NCBI GenBank assembly: GCA_937879855.1
Contig: CALFMO010000023.1
Location: forward strand, 53,864-117,863
Reading direction: 5' to 3'
Origin: an uncultured Acidobacteriaceae bacterium
Lineage (GTDB): Bacteria; Acidobacteriota; Terriglobia; Terriglobales; Acidobacteriaceae
DNA: 64,000 nt
Shown here: positions 18,221 to 26,652 of the stretch, piece after piece
Position numbering within the stretch: position 1 is the first letter of the stretch
Layout of the letters: every line of letters begins with the position of its first letter
Program-made: the position numbers and the translations under genes
The notes under the pieces: model-generated
Databases searched by the model: none
The model's input: the letters and a program-made list of their open reading frames with translations, nothing else
What the model was told of the DNA's origin: nothing

Positions 18221-18290
18221 GTTCCGCTCCTAGCAATGTCAACTCCGCGATAGTACGGTCGCTGGCCGCCCCATACAAGCGGTTGGGTGA

Positions 18291-18302
18291 GACCGACCGG
18301 TC
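18291..18302. promoter_or_regulatory. TetR operator O1
   Basis: GACCG-AC-CGGTC, a perfect 5-bp-arm palindrome followed by CCA, 71 bases upstream of the TetR gene start. It is the first of four related sites (18291, 19054, 19274, 26372) with consensus GACCGNNCGGTCGCA, a form bound by many AcrR/TetR repressors. Confidence 0.6.
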
Positions 18303-18387
18303 CCAGGTCGCGTTTGACATGCGGCCAGTGAGCGAAATGGGCCATTTTGGACCGCCCGCCCCCGGTTCCGCTAACAACCCTTGGTAT

Positions 18388-18918
18388 TCACGACGACTTG
18401 TGAAAACCTGTGGGAGGCTCAAGCACATTAAACCTAAGGTCACCGTCGCTGAGAGGCTCACCGCTTTGCTGGTGGTCATAATGATGCTCCAGCACTACGC
18501 GCGAGTCGTTCCATTTCCGTAAGATGCGCCAGCTCACAGTGCAGATTTTGCCTGTCACCCCGGCCAACTCCAGTGTCCAAGCAGAATGGGTCTCGTCGAT
18601 AGCATCTCCAGGAATCAGCGTTTCTCGAATGGATATCGACACACCACCGACCTCGGCCATTACATGGAGAGGAACCAGGAAGCTGTAAAGAAGTGAGCGT
18701 ACTCTCGCCTTTCCGCGAATCGGTTCACTCATGGTTTCGCTGCTTCCCTCGATCTCCTCGGCATAAAACTCGTCGAAGATCTCAATATATTCTTCGTAGC
18801 TTCGGGTGATCTCCGCATGGACGATGGCTGAGTTTAGGGTACGCTCCGCAGTCCGAGATTGTGTGTACGGATCGGGATGAAACTGATCGGCTGAGACGAA
18901 ACCACGTTGAGCACTCAT
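18388..18918 (-). CDS. SnoaL/NTF2-like protein
   Basis: I chose ATG 18918 (M-S-A-Q-R-G-F-V); the frame is open further upstream. The 176-residue protein has the helix-then-sheet pattern of the NTF2-like/SnoaL superfamily: an initial helix E-Y-I-E-I-F-D-E-F-Y-A-E-E, then I-R-G-K-A-R-V and a run of beta strands ending W-R-I-L-R-K-W-N-D-S-R-V-V-L-E-H-H-Y. Members act as small isomerases, cyclases or binding proteins. It lies between TetR operators, so TetR control is likely. The ligand is unknown. Confidence 0.65.
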   Translation of the reverse strand: MSAQRGFVSADQFHPDPYTQSRTAERTLNSAIVHAEITRSYEEYIEIFDEFYAEEIEGSSETMSEPIRGKARVRSLLYSFLVPLHVMAEVGGVSISIRETLIPGDAIDETHSAWTLELAGVTGKICTVSWRILRKWNDSRVVLEHHYDHQQSGEPLSDGDLRFNVLEPPTGFHKSS

Positions 18919-19053
18919 TGAAATTCTGCGAAGTCTAAGCCTCGCTCTTGCTTTCTCCCATGTTGGAGCGCCGGCGATTACCAGCGCGAACCGCAGTAGA
19001 TTCCGCGAAAAACATGGGGACGTTAACAAGCTCACACTGTTGATGACAGAAGG

Positions 19054-19065
19054 GACCGTGCGGTC
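19054..19065. promoter_or_regulatory. TetR operator O2
   Basis: GACCG-TG-CGGTC followed by GCA. It lies between the divergent SnoaL-like gene (starting at 18918 on the minus strand) and the RND pump (starting at 19430), just before a decayed LysR-type promoter cassette. Confidence 0.6.
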
Positions 19066-19085
19066 GCATAAAGTGTGTTAGCTGC

Positions 19086-19250
19086 CATACGTGCGAAGCA
19101 TCGTTGCCAGGCCAAACAAAGTATGCTTCGACGGCGCTACCACGAGCTATCCGCTCCATCTAAGAGGGTGATGTGGTTCCGGGCGGCTTTGGCAAACCTA
19201 TCATGCATGCCCAGCTTGCATGGGTTCTGGATCGAGGAGTTAGCTATAAA
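19086..19250 (+). repeat. LysR-type promoter cassette, copy C (orphan)
   Basis: This stretch aligns with the cassettes at 26483-26652 and 31440-31611. It has the shared core A-A-C-A-A-A-G-T-A-T-G-C-T-T-C-G (19115-19130), CCATCTAAG (19157-19165) and the terminal TTAGCTAT. The start codon of the other copies is ATA here, and no gene of the same kind follows. It is probably a relic promoter left when its original target gene was lost and the RND operon was placed downstream. Confidence 0.6.
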
Positions 19251-19273
19251 CAGTGTTGGCGCAATATAAATGA

Positions 19274-19285
19274 GACCGATCGGTC
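19274..19285. promoter_or_regulatory. TetR operator O3 in RND promoter region
   Basis: GACCG-AT-CGGTC followed by GCA, a perfect palindrome 145 bases upstream of the RND permease start. An AT-rich stretch (AATATAAAT) lies directly before it and could be the -10 region. It is probably the main repressor site for the pump. Confidence 0.65.
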
Positions 19286-19429
19286 GCAGCATGCATCGAA
19301 AAGGAACCAGGGCGAAACGAGGGGCCATGAAAATCGACGTTAGGTTTCGTAGAACATGGGAAAGAACTGACGGCATGCGCGCTACGTCGGATCTTCCGAT
19401 GAACGCCGTAGCCAAGCAGAGGTGAGTTC

Positions 19430-22400
19430 ATGTGGATAGTCAGATCAGCTCTTAACCGCCCATATACGTTCGTTGTTCTCGCGATCCTCATTCTCTTGCT
19501 GAGTCCGGCCGTCATTCTTCGGACCCCCACTGACATCTTTCCGAATATCGACATCCCGGTCATTTCGGTCGCCTGGACGTACACAGGACTAAACCCTGAG
19601 GATCTGGAAACCCGACTGACCACTCCCTTCGAGAAGGGCCTCACAACGCTGGTAGACAACATCGAGCATATCGAATCGACGACGTACAACGGCACCGCGG
19701 TTGTGAAGATCTATCTGCAACCCGGCGCAAGCGTAGACCGCGCGAACTCGCAGGTGGTAGCACTCTCTGGCTTCATTCTGCGGCTCCTTCCTCCGGCCAC
19801 GCAGCCCCCGGAGATTATCAATTTCAGCGCTTCCAGTGTCCCGGTCCTTCAGCTAGGTGTCTCCGGACCCGGAATGTCGGAACAGCAGCTTAACGATCTC
19901 ACACTCAATTTCTTGCGCACTCAGCTCATTACCGTGCCGGGCGCGGTCATTCCTTTACCGTATGGGGGCAAGCCGCGGCAGGTCATGATCAATATGGATC
20001 AAAACCTGATGCAGGCCAAGAACGTCTCGCCCAGCGACGTTTTGAATTCAGTGAATGCGCAAAACCTTATCTTGCCGTCCGGTACCGCAAAGATCGCCGA
20101 AAGCGAGTTGGACGTTCGCGTGAACGTCACACCTCGCACGGTCGCCGAGTTGGGTGACCTTCCTATCAAGCAAGTCGGAGCGAAAACAATTTATTTGAGG
20201 GACGTAGCTCGCGTAAGCGACGGGTTTGGTCTTCAAACTAACGTCGTACGACAAGATGGCCACCGTGGTGTGCTGGTCAGCATTCTGAAGGCCGGAACCG
20301 CCTCGACTCTAGATGTTGTGGCCGGAATTCAAAAGGTTTTGCCCCGCGCTGCGTTAACCTTGCCGCCACAGTTGAAAATTAGTCCCATCGCGGACCAGTC
20401 CCTGTTTGTGCGGAGCGCGATCGACGGTGTGGTCCGCGAAGCAGTCATTGCCGCTGCGCTCACGGGAGTCATGATTCTCGTCTTTATCGGTAGTTGGCGA
20501 AGCACGCTCATCATCGCCATCTCCATTCCGTTGTCGATCCTAAGTTCGATTCTGGTGCTTAGTGCTTTACACGAGACGATCAACATCATGACCCTGGGCG
20601 GATTGGCGTTGGCAGTCGGGATTTTGGTGGACGACGCCACGGTCGAGATCGAAAACATCAACCGCATCCTCGAAGAAGGTCACGAGACCGATATTCGGCA
20701 GGCCATCCTGGATGGCGCCCAGCAAATCGCCGTGCCTGCCCTCGTCTCGACCCTGTGCATCTGCATCGTCTTTATGCCGTTGTTTCTGCTCGGCGGAGTA
20801 GCACGATATCTGTTCGTTCCGCTGGCGGAGGCAGTGGTCTTTGCGATGCTCGCGTCCTACATTCTTTCGAGAACGCTGGTGCCGACGCTTGTAATGTACA
20901 TGCTTAAACTCAATGAGGGACGCGGGGAGTCGCAGAATCTGTTCGTGCGTTTTCAGAAGAGATTCGAGACAAGCTTTGAGCGGCTTCGCAACTCTTATCG
21001 CGGTGTGCTGACGCAGTGTCTCGACGCCCGGCGGGTCTTCATCCCAGCATTTCTCGGGATTTGCCTGTGCACACTGCTTTTGGTGCCTTGGCTAGGGCAG
21101 GACTTTTTCCCACAGTCTGATGCCGGACAGTTCATCCTCCACGTTCGCGCCAAGACAGGCTCCCGCATCGAAGAGACTGCGCGCCTGTCGGATTTGGTCG
21201 AAGACGCGATCCGCGAAAAAGTTCCGCCGGCAGAGTTGGATAACATTCTCGACAACATCGGACTTCCATACAGCCCGCTGAATACAATGCATGCGACGTC
21301 GGGTGTGATTGGCGCGAACGATGTCGACGTGCTCGTCTCCCTCCGCAAGAACCACAAGGCGACGGCTGACTACGTCCGCGAGCTGCGCCAAGATCTGCCG
21401 CGGGAGTTTCCCGGTGTGAGCTTCTATTTTCTACCCGCAGATATCGTGACCCAGATCCTGAACTTCGGTCTGCCTGCGCCCATTGACGTGCAGATCGAAG
21501 GCGCGAACGTGCAGGCCAGCCACGAAATCGCTGACAGGATCCTGACCGAATTGCACCAGGTGTCGGGTCTTAGGGACTTGCATATCCAGCAGCCACTCGA
21601 CTATCCGACCCTCGAAATAAACGTGGACCGGACCAAGGCATCCCAGGCGGGTTACACGGAGCGGGAGGTGGCTTCAAGCGTTCTGAATTCGCTTAGCGGG
21701 AGCTTCCAGATAACCCCGATGTTCTTTGTCAACTGGAACAATGGCGTGAGTTACAACCTGGTCGCGCAGACTCCGCAGTATCGCCTCCAGACGGTCAAAG
21801 ATGTTCAGAACATTCCCATCGCGGGTGGTAGCAAAGCCAATCCCGAAATTCTGGCTGACGTGGCTTCGATGCAGCGCTCACGCGAAATGGCCATCGTCTC
21901 GCATTACAACATCCGTCGCGTGATCGATATTTACGGAGCGGTTGAAGACCGCGATCTGGGAGCTGTAAGCCGGGACGTGCAACGAATCGTCGATGCCAAT
22001 CGAAAGTCTTTACCACGGGGAACGTTTATCACGATTCGCGGTCAGGTGGAAACCATGCGCAGTTCGTATCTCGGTTTAATTATCGGATTAGGTTTCGCCA
22101 TCGTACTCGTGTACATGCTGATCGTGGTGAATTTCCAGTCCTGGCTAGACCCCTTCATCATTATTACTGCTCTGCCCGCAGCCATAGCGGGCATCGTTCT
22201 TTTTCTCTTTTTCACCCACACAACCCTGAGCGTTCCGGCCCTGATGGGTGCTCTGATGTGCGTCGGGGTTGCGACGGCAAATAGCATCCTCGTGATTTCG
22301 TTCGCGAAGGAAAGACTACAAATGCATGGCGACTCAGTTAAGGCGGCGATCGAAGCGGGCGTCACCCGGTTCCGTCCGGTCATTATGACGGCGCTTGCCA

Positions 22401-22591
22401 TGATCATCGGCATGGTGCCGATGGCGTTAGGTCTCGGCGAGGGAGGGGAGCAAAACGCACCTCTGGGACGCGCGGTCATCGGAGGCCTGCTCTGCGCCAC
22501 TGTAGCAACCCTCGTGTTCGTCCCATCTGTCTTTGCTGTGTTTCATCGACGCGAGTCGGGAATGGAAGGTTCTAACCATGACGCCAATTGA
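19430..22591 (+). CDS. RND efflux permease (inner membrane)
   Basis: A 1053-residue transporter of the AcrB/MdtB class. It has 12 predicted membrane helices, two large periplasmic loops and the proton-relay Asp pair in TM4 (G-I-L-V-D-D-A, near residues 402-403). Such pumps export drugs or toxic organic compounds using the proton gradient, with an adaptor and an outer-membrane channel. Both partners follow directly: the adaptor ATG overlaps this gene by 14 bases. ATG 19430 follows AGAGGTGAG. TetR operators O2 and O3 in the upstream region suggest repression by the TetR at 17.6-18.2 kb. Confidence 0.95.
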   Translation: MWIVRSALNRPYTFVVLAILILLLSPAVILRTPTDIFPNIDIPVISVAWTYTGLNPEDLETRLTTPFEKGLTTLVDNIEHIESTTYNGTAVVKIYLQPGASVDRANSQVVALSGFILRLLPPATQPPEIINFSASSVPVLQLGVSGPGMSEQQLNDLTLNFLRTQLITVPGAVIPLPYGGKPRQVMINMDQNLMQAKNVSPSDVLNSVNAQNLILPSGTAKIAESELDVRVNVTPRTVAELGDLPIKQVGAKTIYLRDVARVSDGFGLQTNVVRQDGHRGVLVSILKAGTASTLDVVAGIQKVLPRAALTLPPQLKISPIADQSLFVRSAIDGVVREAVIAAALTGVMILVFIGSWRSTLIIAISIPLSILSSILVLSALHETINIMTLGGLALAVGILVDDATVEIENINRILEEGHETDIRQAILDGAQQIAVPALVSTLCICIVFMPLFLLGGVARYLFVPLAEAVVFAMLASYILSRTLVPTLVMYMLKLNEGRGESQNLFVRFQKRFETSFERLRNSYRGVLTQCLDARRVFIPAFLGICLCTLLLVPWLGQDFFPQSDAGQFILHVRAKTGSRIEETARLSDLVEDAIREKVPPAELDNILDNIGLPYSPLNTMHATSGVIGANDVDVLVSLRKNHKATADYVRELRQDLPREFPGVSFYFLPADIVTQILNFGLPAPIDVQIEGANVQASHEIADRILTELHQVSGLRDLHIQQPLDYPTLEINVDRTKASQAGYTEREVASSVLNSLSGSFQITPMFFVNWNNGVSYNLVAQTPQYRLQTVKDVQNIPIAGGSKANPEILADVASMQRSREMAIVSHYNIRRVIDIYGAVEDRDLGAVSRDVQRIVDANRKSLPRGTFITIRGQVETMRSSYLGLIIGLGFAIVLVYMLIVVNFQSWLDPFIIITALPAAIAGIVLFLFFTHTTLSVPALMGALMCVGVATANSILVISFAKERLQMHGDSVKAAIEAGVTRFRPVIMTALAMIIGMVPMALGLGEGGEQNAPLGRAVIGGLLCATVATLVFVPSVFAVFHRRESGMEGSNHDAN

Positions 22592-23804
22592 AACCAAGAA
22601 TCTTGAGGTCGCAACGGAACCGGTTCGGAAGGCTCCAGTTCCGAACAACCCACGACGTGCATTCAGCAAGCGAGCAATCGTGATCACCGCGATCGTTGCC
22701 GCGTGTACTGCCTTAGCGATTGGTTCCGGACTGCACGCGCGCGTTAAGGCTGAGACCAGACTACGAGAAAACACGCAGGCTTCGGCCATTCCTTATGTGG
22801 ATGTGGTCTCTCCCAAAGCGAGTGGAGATGCCGATGAGATCGCGCTGCCAGGGAGTACGTCAGCCTTCAACGACACTCCCATCTACGCGCGGACAAGCGG
22901 CTACGTCAAGCAGTGGTACGTAGACATCGGCGTACGCGTAAGAAAAGGCCAACTTCTCGCGACGATTGAAACCCCCGAACTTGACCAACAATTGCAGCAG
23001 GCACGGGCCGATCTGGAGAATGCCGAGGCGAATCTCCAATTGGCGACAACCACGGCGGCGCGCTGGCAGCATCTGCTTGAGAGCGATTCTGTTTCGCACC
23101 AGGAAACTGACCAGGCCGTCAGCGATCTCCACTCGAAACAGGCTCTGGTGAATTCGAGCAAAGCCAACGTCGAACGCTTAGAGCAACTTCAAGCCTTCGA
23201 GCGCGTTACCGCTCCCTTTGATGGTGTGGTTACAGCCCGCAACACGGACATTGGGGCGTTAGTGCAGGCTGGCGACAATTCGGGCCCGAAAGAGCTCTTT
23301 CACATGGCGGCCATTCAGACGCTGCGTGTCTATGTTGCCGTGCCCGAAATCTACGCCGCATTTGTGAAGACCGGAGAACAGGCAAAGCTCACGCTCGATG
23401 CACTTCCGGGCGAAACGTTGACGGGCACTATCGCCCGCAACGCCGATGCCATTGACGCGACCTCACGCACACTCAATGTTGAGGTGGACGTTCCCAATCC
23501 AACAGGACGCCTGCTGCCCGGAGCCTATGCGTTTGTGCACCTCCGCGTTCCTCCCCATCCCGGCTCGGTCAGCATCCCATCAAACGCCTTGCTCTTCCGC
23601 GCCGAAGGATTACGAGTAGGAGTTGTTCGCAATGGTCATGTCGAACTCACTCCTATCGCAATCGGGCAGGACTATGGCAGCACGGTCGAGGTGATCTCTG
23701 GACTAACAGCGAGCGACACGGTGATTGTGAACCCTTCCGACTCGCTGGCAAATGGAGCTGCTGTACAGCTGGTCGCTAAGAACGCCAATGGAGCAAGACA
23801 ATGA
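22578..23804 (+). CDS. RND periplasmic adaptor (membrane fusion protein)
   Basis: ATG 22578 lies inside the 3' end of the permease gene; a longer frame from 22533 is unlikely. The 408-residue protein has one N-terminal membrane helix (about 32-50) and a biotinyl-lipoyl-like domain (Y-V-K-Q-W-Y-V-D-I-G-x-R-V-R-K-G-Q-L-L-A-T-I). A coiled-coil hairpin follows (about 130-190, A-R-A-D-L-E-N-A-E-A-N-L), then beta-barrel domains (P-F-D-G-V-V-T-A-R). This is the HlyD/AcrA family, linking permease to outer-membrane channel. It overlaps the next gene by 4 bases (ATGA). Confidence 0.94.
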   Translation: MTPIETKNLEVATEPVRKAPVPNNPRRAFSKRAIVITAIVAACTALAIGSGLHARVKAETRLRENTQASAIPYVDVVSPKASGDADEIALPGSTSAFNDTPIYARTSGYVKQWYVDIGVRVRKGQLLATIETPELDQQLQQARADLENAEANLQLATTTAARWQHLLESDSVSHQETDQAVSDLHSKQALVNSSKANVERLEQLQAFERVTAPFDGVVTARNTDIGALVQAGDNSGPKELFHMAAIQTLRVYVAVPEIYAAFVKTGEQAKLTLDALPGETLTGTIARNADAIDATSRTLNVEVDVPNPTGRLLPGAYAFVHLRVPPHPGSVSIPSNALLFRAEGLRVGVVRNGHVELTPIAIGQDYGSTVEVISGLTASDTVIVNPSDSLANGAAVQLVAKNANGARQ

Positions 23805-25255
23805 GAGGCTTTGGCGTTGTTCTCGTGAGTGCCGTTGGACTTCTCCTGTCCGGCTGCATGGTTGGTCCGAGATACGTCAAACCTACGGTTCCGGTGACGC
23901 CTAACTTTGCAGAGACACAGGAGTCGAAAGACGGAGACGGATGGAAGGTTGCACAACCAGACGACGACCTTATTCGCGGAAAGTGGTGGGAGCTGTATGG
24001 CGATGCAACGTTGAACGAGATCGAAGACCAGGTGGACTCGTCGAACCAAGACCTGAAGATCGCCGAGGCAAATTTACGTCAAGCGCGGGCGGCGATTCGC
24101 TTCAATCGCGCCTCACAAGCGCCGACCATTGGAAGTTCTCCCAGCATCTCCGATATTCGAGCTTCTGCTAACAAACCATATTTTCCGTCCAGCTCAGTCA
24201 ACAATGGCAGCGGAGATTTCATTCTTCCTCTTGACCTCTCGTATGAGGTCGACCTCTGGGGGCGTGTTCGTCGCAGCGTAGCAGCTGCCAGGCAGCAGGC
24301 CCAGGCAAGCGCAGCTGACCTGCAAACGGCTCGTTTGAGCCTCCATGCCGAAGTCGCGATCGACTACTTCGAGGTTCGGAGCGCCGACGCCCAGGAAAGA
24401 CTTCTGAACGATACAGTGAAGGCCTATAGCGAAGCGTTGCGATTAACGCAAAACCGCTTCGAGGGCGGGGCAGCGCCAAAATCGGATGTGGCACAGGCGA
24501 AGACACAGCTTGAAGATGCCAAAGTGCTGGCGTCTGATATTACTGTTCAACGCGCCGAGTACGAGCATGCTCTGGCGATTCTCATCGGAAAGCCTCCGGC
24601 GGCATTCCATCTCGCTGTTTCTCCACTGAATCTTGTGGCGCCTGTGCTGCCAAACATTCCCGTTGCTCTGCCAGCGCGGCTTCTTGAACGTCGTCCAGAT
24701 ATTGCTGCGGCGGAACGCCGCATGGCGTCTACGAACGAACAAATCGGCATTGCCAAGGCGGCTTATTATCCGACTCTCAATCTGGCCGCGAGTGCAGGTC
24801 TAGAGGGCTCTTCCATTTTGAATTGGTTCATCTGGCCGAGCCGTTTCTGGGCTGTGGGACCGCAACTATCGGAGACCCTTTTCGACGCAGGGCGACGCAG
24901 GGCGACTACTGAATCAGCCCGCGCAGGATATGACGCCGCCGTGGCTGGCTATCGGCAAACTGTCCTAGATGCGTTCCAGCAAGTCGAGGATAACTTGGTA
25001 GTTCTGCGGGTCCTCAGCACTGAATCGATGCAACAACAGCAGGCCACCAGTGCCGCGGAAGAATCGCTCAAGCTGTTTCAGAACCGCTATGCAGGGGGCG
25101 TTGACACGTACCTACAAGTGGTCACTTCACAAACCACAGCTTTAACGAACGAGAGAAACGACATTGACATTCTGCGACGACGCCTCGAAGCGAACGTTCT
25201 CTTGATCAAAGCCATGGGCGGAGGATGGGATGTTTCGCAATTGCCTCAGTTATAG
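23801..25255 (+). CDS. RND outer-membrane channel lipoprotein (NodT/OprM family)
   Basis: A 484-residue outer-membrane factor with a lipobox (L-L-L-S-G-C-M near residue 19) and the two-repeat long helical barrel of NodT/OprM proteins. Motifs include W-W-E-L-Y-G-D near residue 66, L-L-E-R-R-P-D-I-A-A-A-E near 295 and F-Q-Q-V-E-D-N-L near 388. It completes the tripartite pump with the permease and adaptor. The start ATG overlaps the adaptor stop (ATGA), so all three are translationally coupled. Confidence 0.94.
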   Translation: MRGFGVVLVSAVGLLLSGCMVGPRYVKPTVPVTPNFAETQESKDGDGWKVAQPDDDLIRGKWWELYGDATLNEIEDQVDSSNQDLKIAEANLRQARAAIRFNRASQAPTIGSSPSISDIRASANKPYFPSSSVNNGSGDFILPLDLSYEVDLWGRVRRSVAAARQQAQASAADLQTARLSLHAEVAIDYFEVRSADAQERLLNDTVKAYSEALRLTQNRFEGGAAPKSDVAQAKTQLEDAKVLASDITVQRAEYEHALAILIGKPPAAFHLAVSPLNLVAPVLPNIPVALPARLLERRPDIAAAERRMASTNEQIGIAKAAYYPTLNLAASAGLEGSSILNWFIWPSRFWAVGPQLSETLFDAGRRRATTESARAGYDAAVAGYRQTVLDAFQQVEDNLVVLRVLSTESMQQQQATSAAEESLKLFQNRYAGGVDTYLQVVTSQTTALTNERNDIDILRRRLEANVLLIKAMGGGWDVSQLPQL

Positions 25256-25289
25256 AGAGGGGTATTTCAATCGCCAGGGTGGTTTCTGT

Positions 25290-25769
25290 ATGACGATAGC
25301 GCATGATCACCGGCGCCCGCACATCGCTCTGGAGTGCTCCTTGCCGAGCGAAGTCACTGCGATTTCTCCTTTCGTGGACAAACTCATGCTCTTGCTCAGG
25401 AATTGCAGCTATGTTCCTGAAGGGGTGGGCGACATTGAAATCGCGTTGCGGGAAGCCCTGGCAAACGCCATCATTCACGGAAATCATGAGGATCGTCGGA
25501 AACACGTCCACGTTACCTGCCGCTGTGAGCCTAGCGAAGTGTCATTCGCTGTAAAGGACGAAGGAAAAGGATTTGACACTAGTAACCTCCCAGACCCTAC
25601 AGCTCCAGAAAATATTAGATCGGTTCACGGCCGTGGCATCCACGTAATGAAAGCCTTAATGGATGAAGTTCGCTTTGAAGAGGGTGGAGTCGTTGTTCAT
25701 ATGCGAAAGCGCGCCAGCGAGAGCCCAAGGCTGCTTGCCAAGCATCCACATGAGAACGAGACGAATTAG
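25290..25769 (+). CDS. RsbW-like ATP-binding protein (anti-sigma factor kinase type)
   Basis: ATG 25290 gives 159 residues with the GHKL ATPase core of HATPase_c_2 proteins: N-box E-I-A-L-R-E-A-L-A-N-A-I-I-H-G-N near residues 50-65, G1 D-E-G-K-G-F-D near 92 and G2 G-R-G-I-H-V-M near 117. RsbW/SpoIIAB-type proteins bind a sigma factor or phosphorylate a STAS antagonist. It begins 35 bases after the RND operon and may be co-transcribed. Two STAS genes elsewhere in the island (39.8 and 48.4 kb) and a sigma-like protein (35.5-36.1 kb) are possible partners. That link is inference. Confidence 0.82.
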   Translation: MTIAHDHRRPHIALECSLPSEVTAISPFVDKLMLLLRNCSYVPEGVGDIEIALREALANAIIHGNHEDRRKHVHVTCRCEPSEVSFAVKDEGKGFDTSNLPDPTAPENIRSVHGRGIHVMKALMDEVRFEEGGVVVHMRKRASESPRLLAKHPHENETN

Positions 25770-25775
25770 GTTTCG

Positions 25776-26258
25776 TTATTTGAGAGCCAGAGTTATCTGC
25801 CCCAGGTGGTAGGACATGTGGTTGGTTCGACTCAGCAAAACAGCCAATCGGTTCCGGGTCGGATCTTTGGCATAGTCTTCCTCGGACATTGCGTAGTGCC
25901 GCTGCAACCATTCGCCCGCGGAAAGAGCTGCAAACTGCGAGAGCAGTTTAGCGTTCACTTCGTCCCAATATTGTTTCAGCTCTCCCGCTGGGGGCAACTG
26001 CGTCCCTGTCCCGTCGGGACTGGAGACGAAGATCGCATCGAGTTCTGGATGCAGTCGCTCTCCTAGACCGAGAATTGAGAACATGGCATCGTGAATGGCA
26101 GTGAGGTGCCCCCATAGATAGATTAGACGGTTCCTTTCTGGCGCTACTTCTTTCAAAAGCTGATCATCCGTAAGATTTGACAGTGTCTTGTTAGCTCTCT
26201 CCAAGATGAGTCGCCACGATTTAATTGCCACTTGTACTGATAATTTGTCCGCTGTCAC
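25776..26258 (-). CDS. DinB-family protein
   Basis: I place the start at GTG 26258, which follows a GAAAGAAAGAAAGG purine tract; the frame extends to 26498 without a convincing start. The 160 residues form a four-helix DinB/YfiT-like domain. The metal-site histidines are visible: H in L-W-G-H-L-T-A-I-H-D near residue 54 and H in R-T-N-H-M-S-Y-H-L-G-Q near 145-149. Family members act as thiol transferases or unknown stress proteins. It is convergent with the RsbW-like gene. The upstream extension seems to read through a decayed LysR start. Confidence 0.75.
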   Translation of the reverse strand: MTADKLSVQVAIKSWRLILERANKTLSNLTDDQLLKEVAPERNRLIYLWGHLTAIHDAMFSILGLGERLHPELDAIFVSSPDGTGTQLPPAGELKQYWDEVNAKLLSQFAALSAGEWLQRHYAMSEEDYAKDPTRNRLAVLLSRTNHMSYHLGQITLALK

Positions 26259-26371
26259 TGGAATAAGCCCTTTCTTTCTTTCTTTCGATCCATGTCCATC
26301 CTTCGCGCACTCCCGCCGATCGTCTCTGGAAGGAGATCGCCAAAGCTCTTCCCAAAATGGAGTAGTGAGGA

Positions 26372-26383
26372 GACCGTGTGGTC
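26372..26383. promoter_or_regulatory. TetR operator O4 (one mismatch)
   Basis: GACCG-TG-TGGTC followed by GCA, one base off the palindrome found at O1-O3. It lies between the divergent DinB gene and the LysR-type promoter cassette of the metallo-beta-lactamase-fold gene. Order and spacing resemble O2 and cassette C at 19.05-19.25 kb, suggesting the two regions descend from a common ancestor. Confidence 0.5.
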
Positions 26384-26482
26384 GCAGAATATTAGCGCGT
26401 ACAACTGAGATGACTATAAGAACGTTGCCCACCGCCGTCTTCGCCATTACAGCGAAAATAGCAAACCTGTCTTTCCGGGCTC

Positions 26483-26652
26483 CATGCTTGTGAGGCATTG
26501 ATGCCAGCTCAACAAAGTATGCTCGAACCGCGCTACCAATAGCCAGTATCGCAATCTAACTACCTAGTCTGAGCTATCCCGATAGCAGCTCTGGCAGACC
26601 TTCCAGTTATGCCTGACCTGCAATGGGTGCCAGGTCCAAGGAGATAGTGGCC
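26483..26652 (+). promoter_or_regulatory. LysR-type promoter cassette, copy B
   Basis: This region aligns along its whole length with 31440-31611. Shared blocks are the dyad ATGCTT-N3-GGCAT (26484-26498), AACAAAGTATGCT, ATCGCAATCTAA (26549-26560), TTATGCCTGA-CTGCA and the final ribosome site. The downstream start codons are aligned too, and the first residues of the two genes are M-S-S-P-V-V and M-D-S-P-V-V. This is a duplicated promoter that drives the metallo-beta-lactamase-fold gene here and an SDR at 31.6 kb. Confidence 0.7.
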
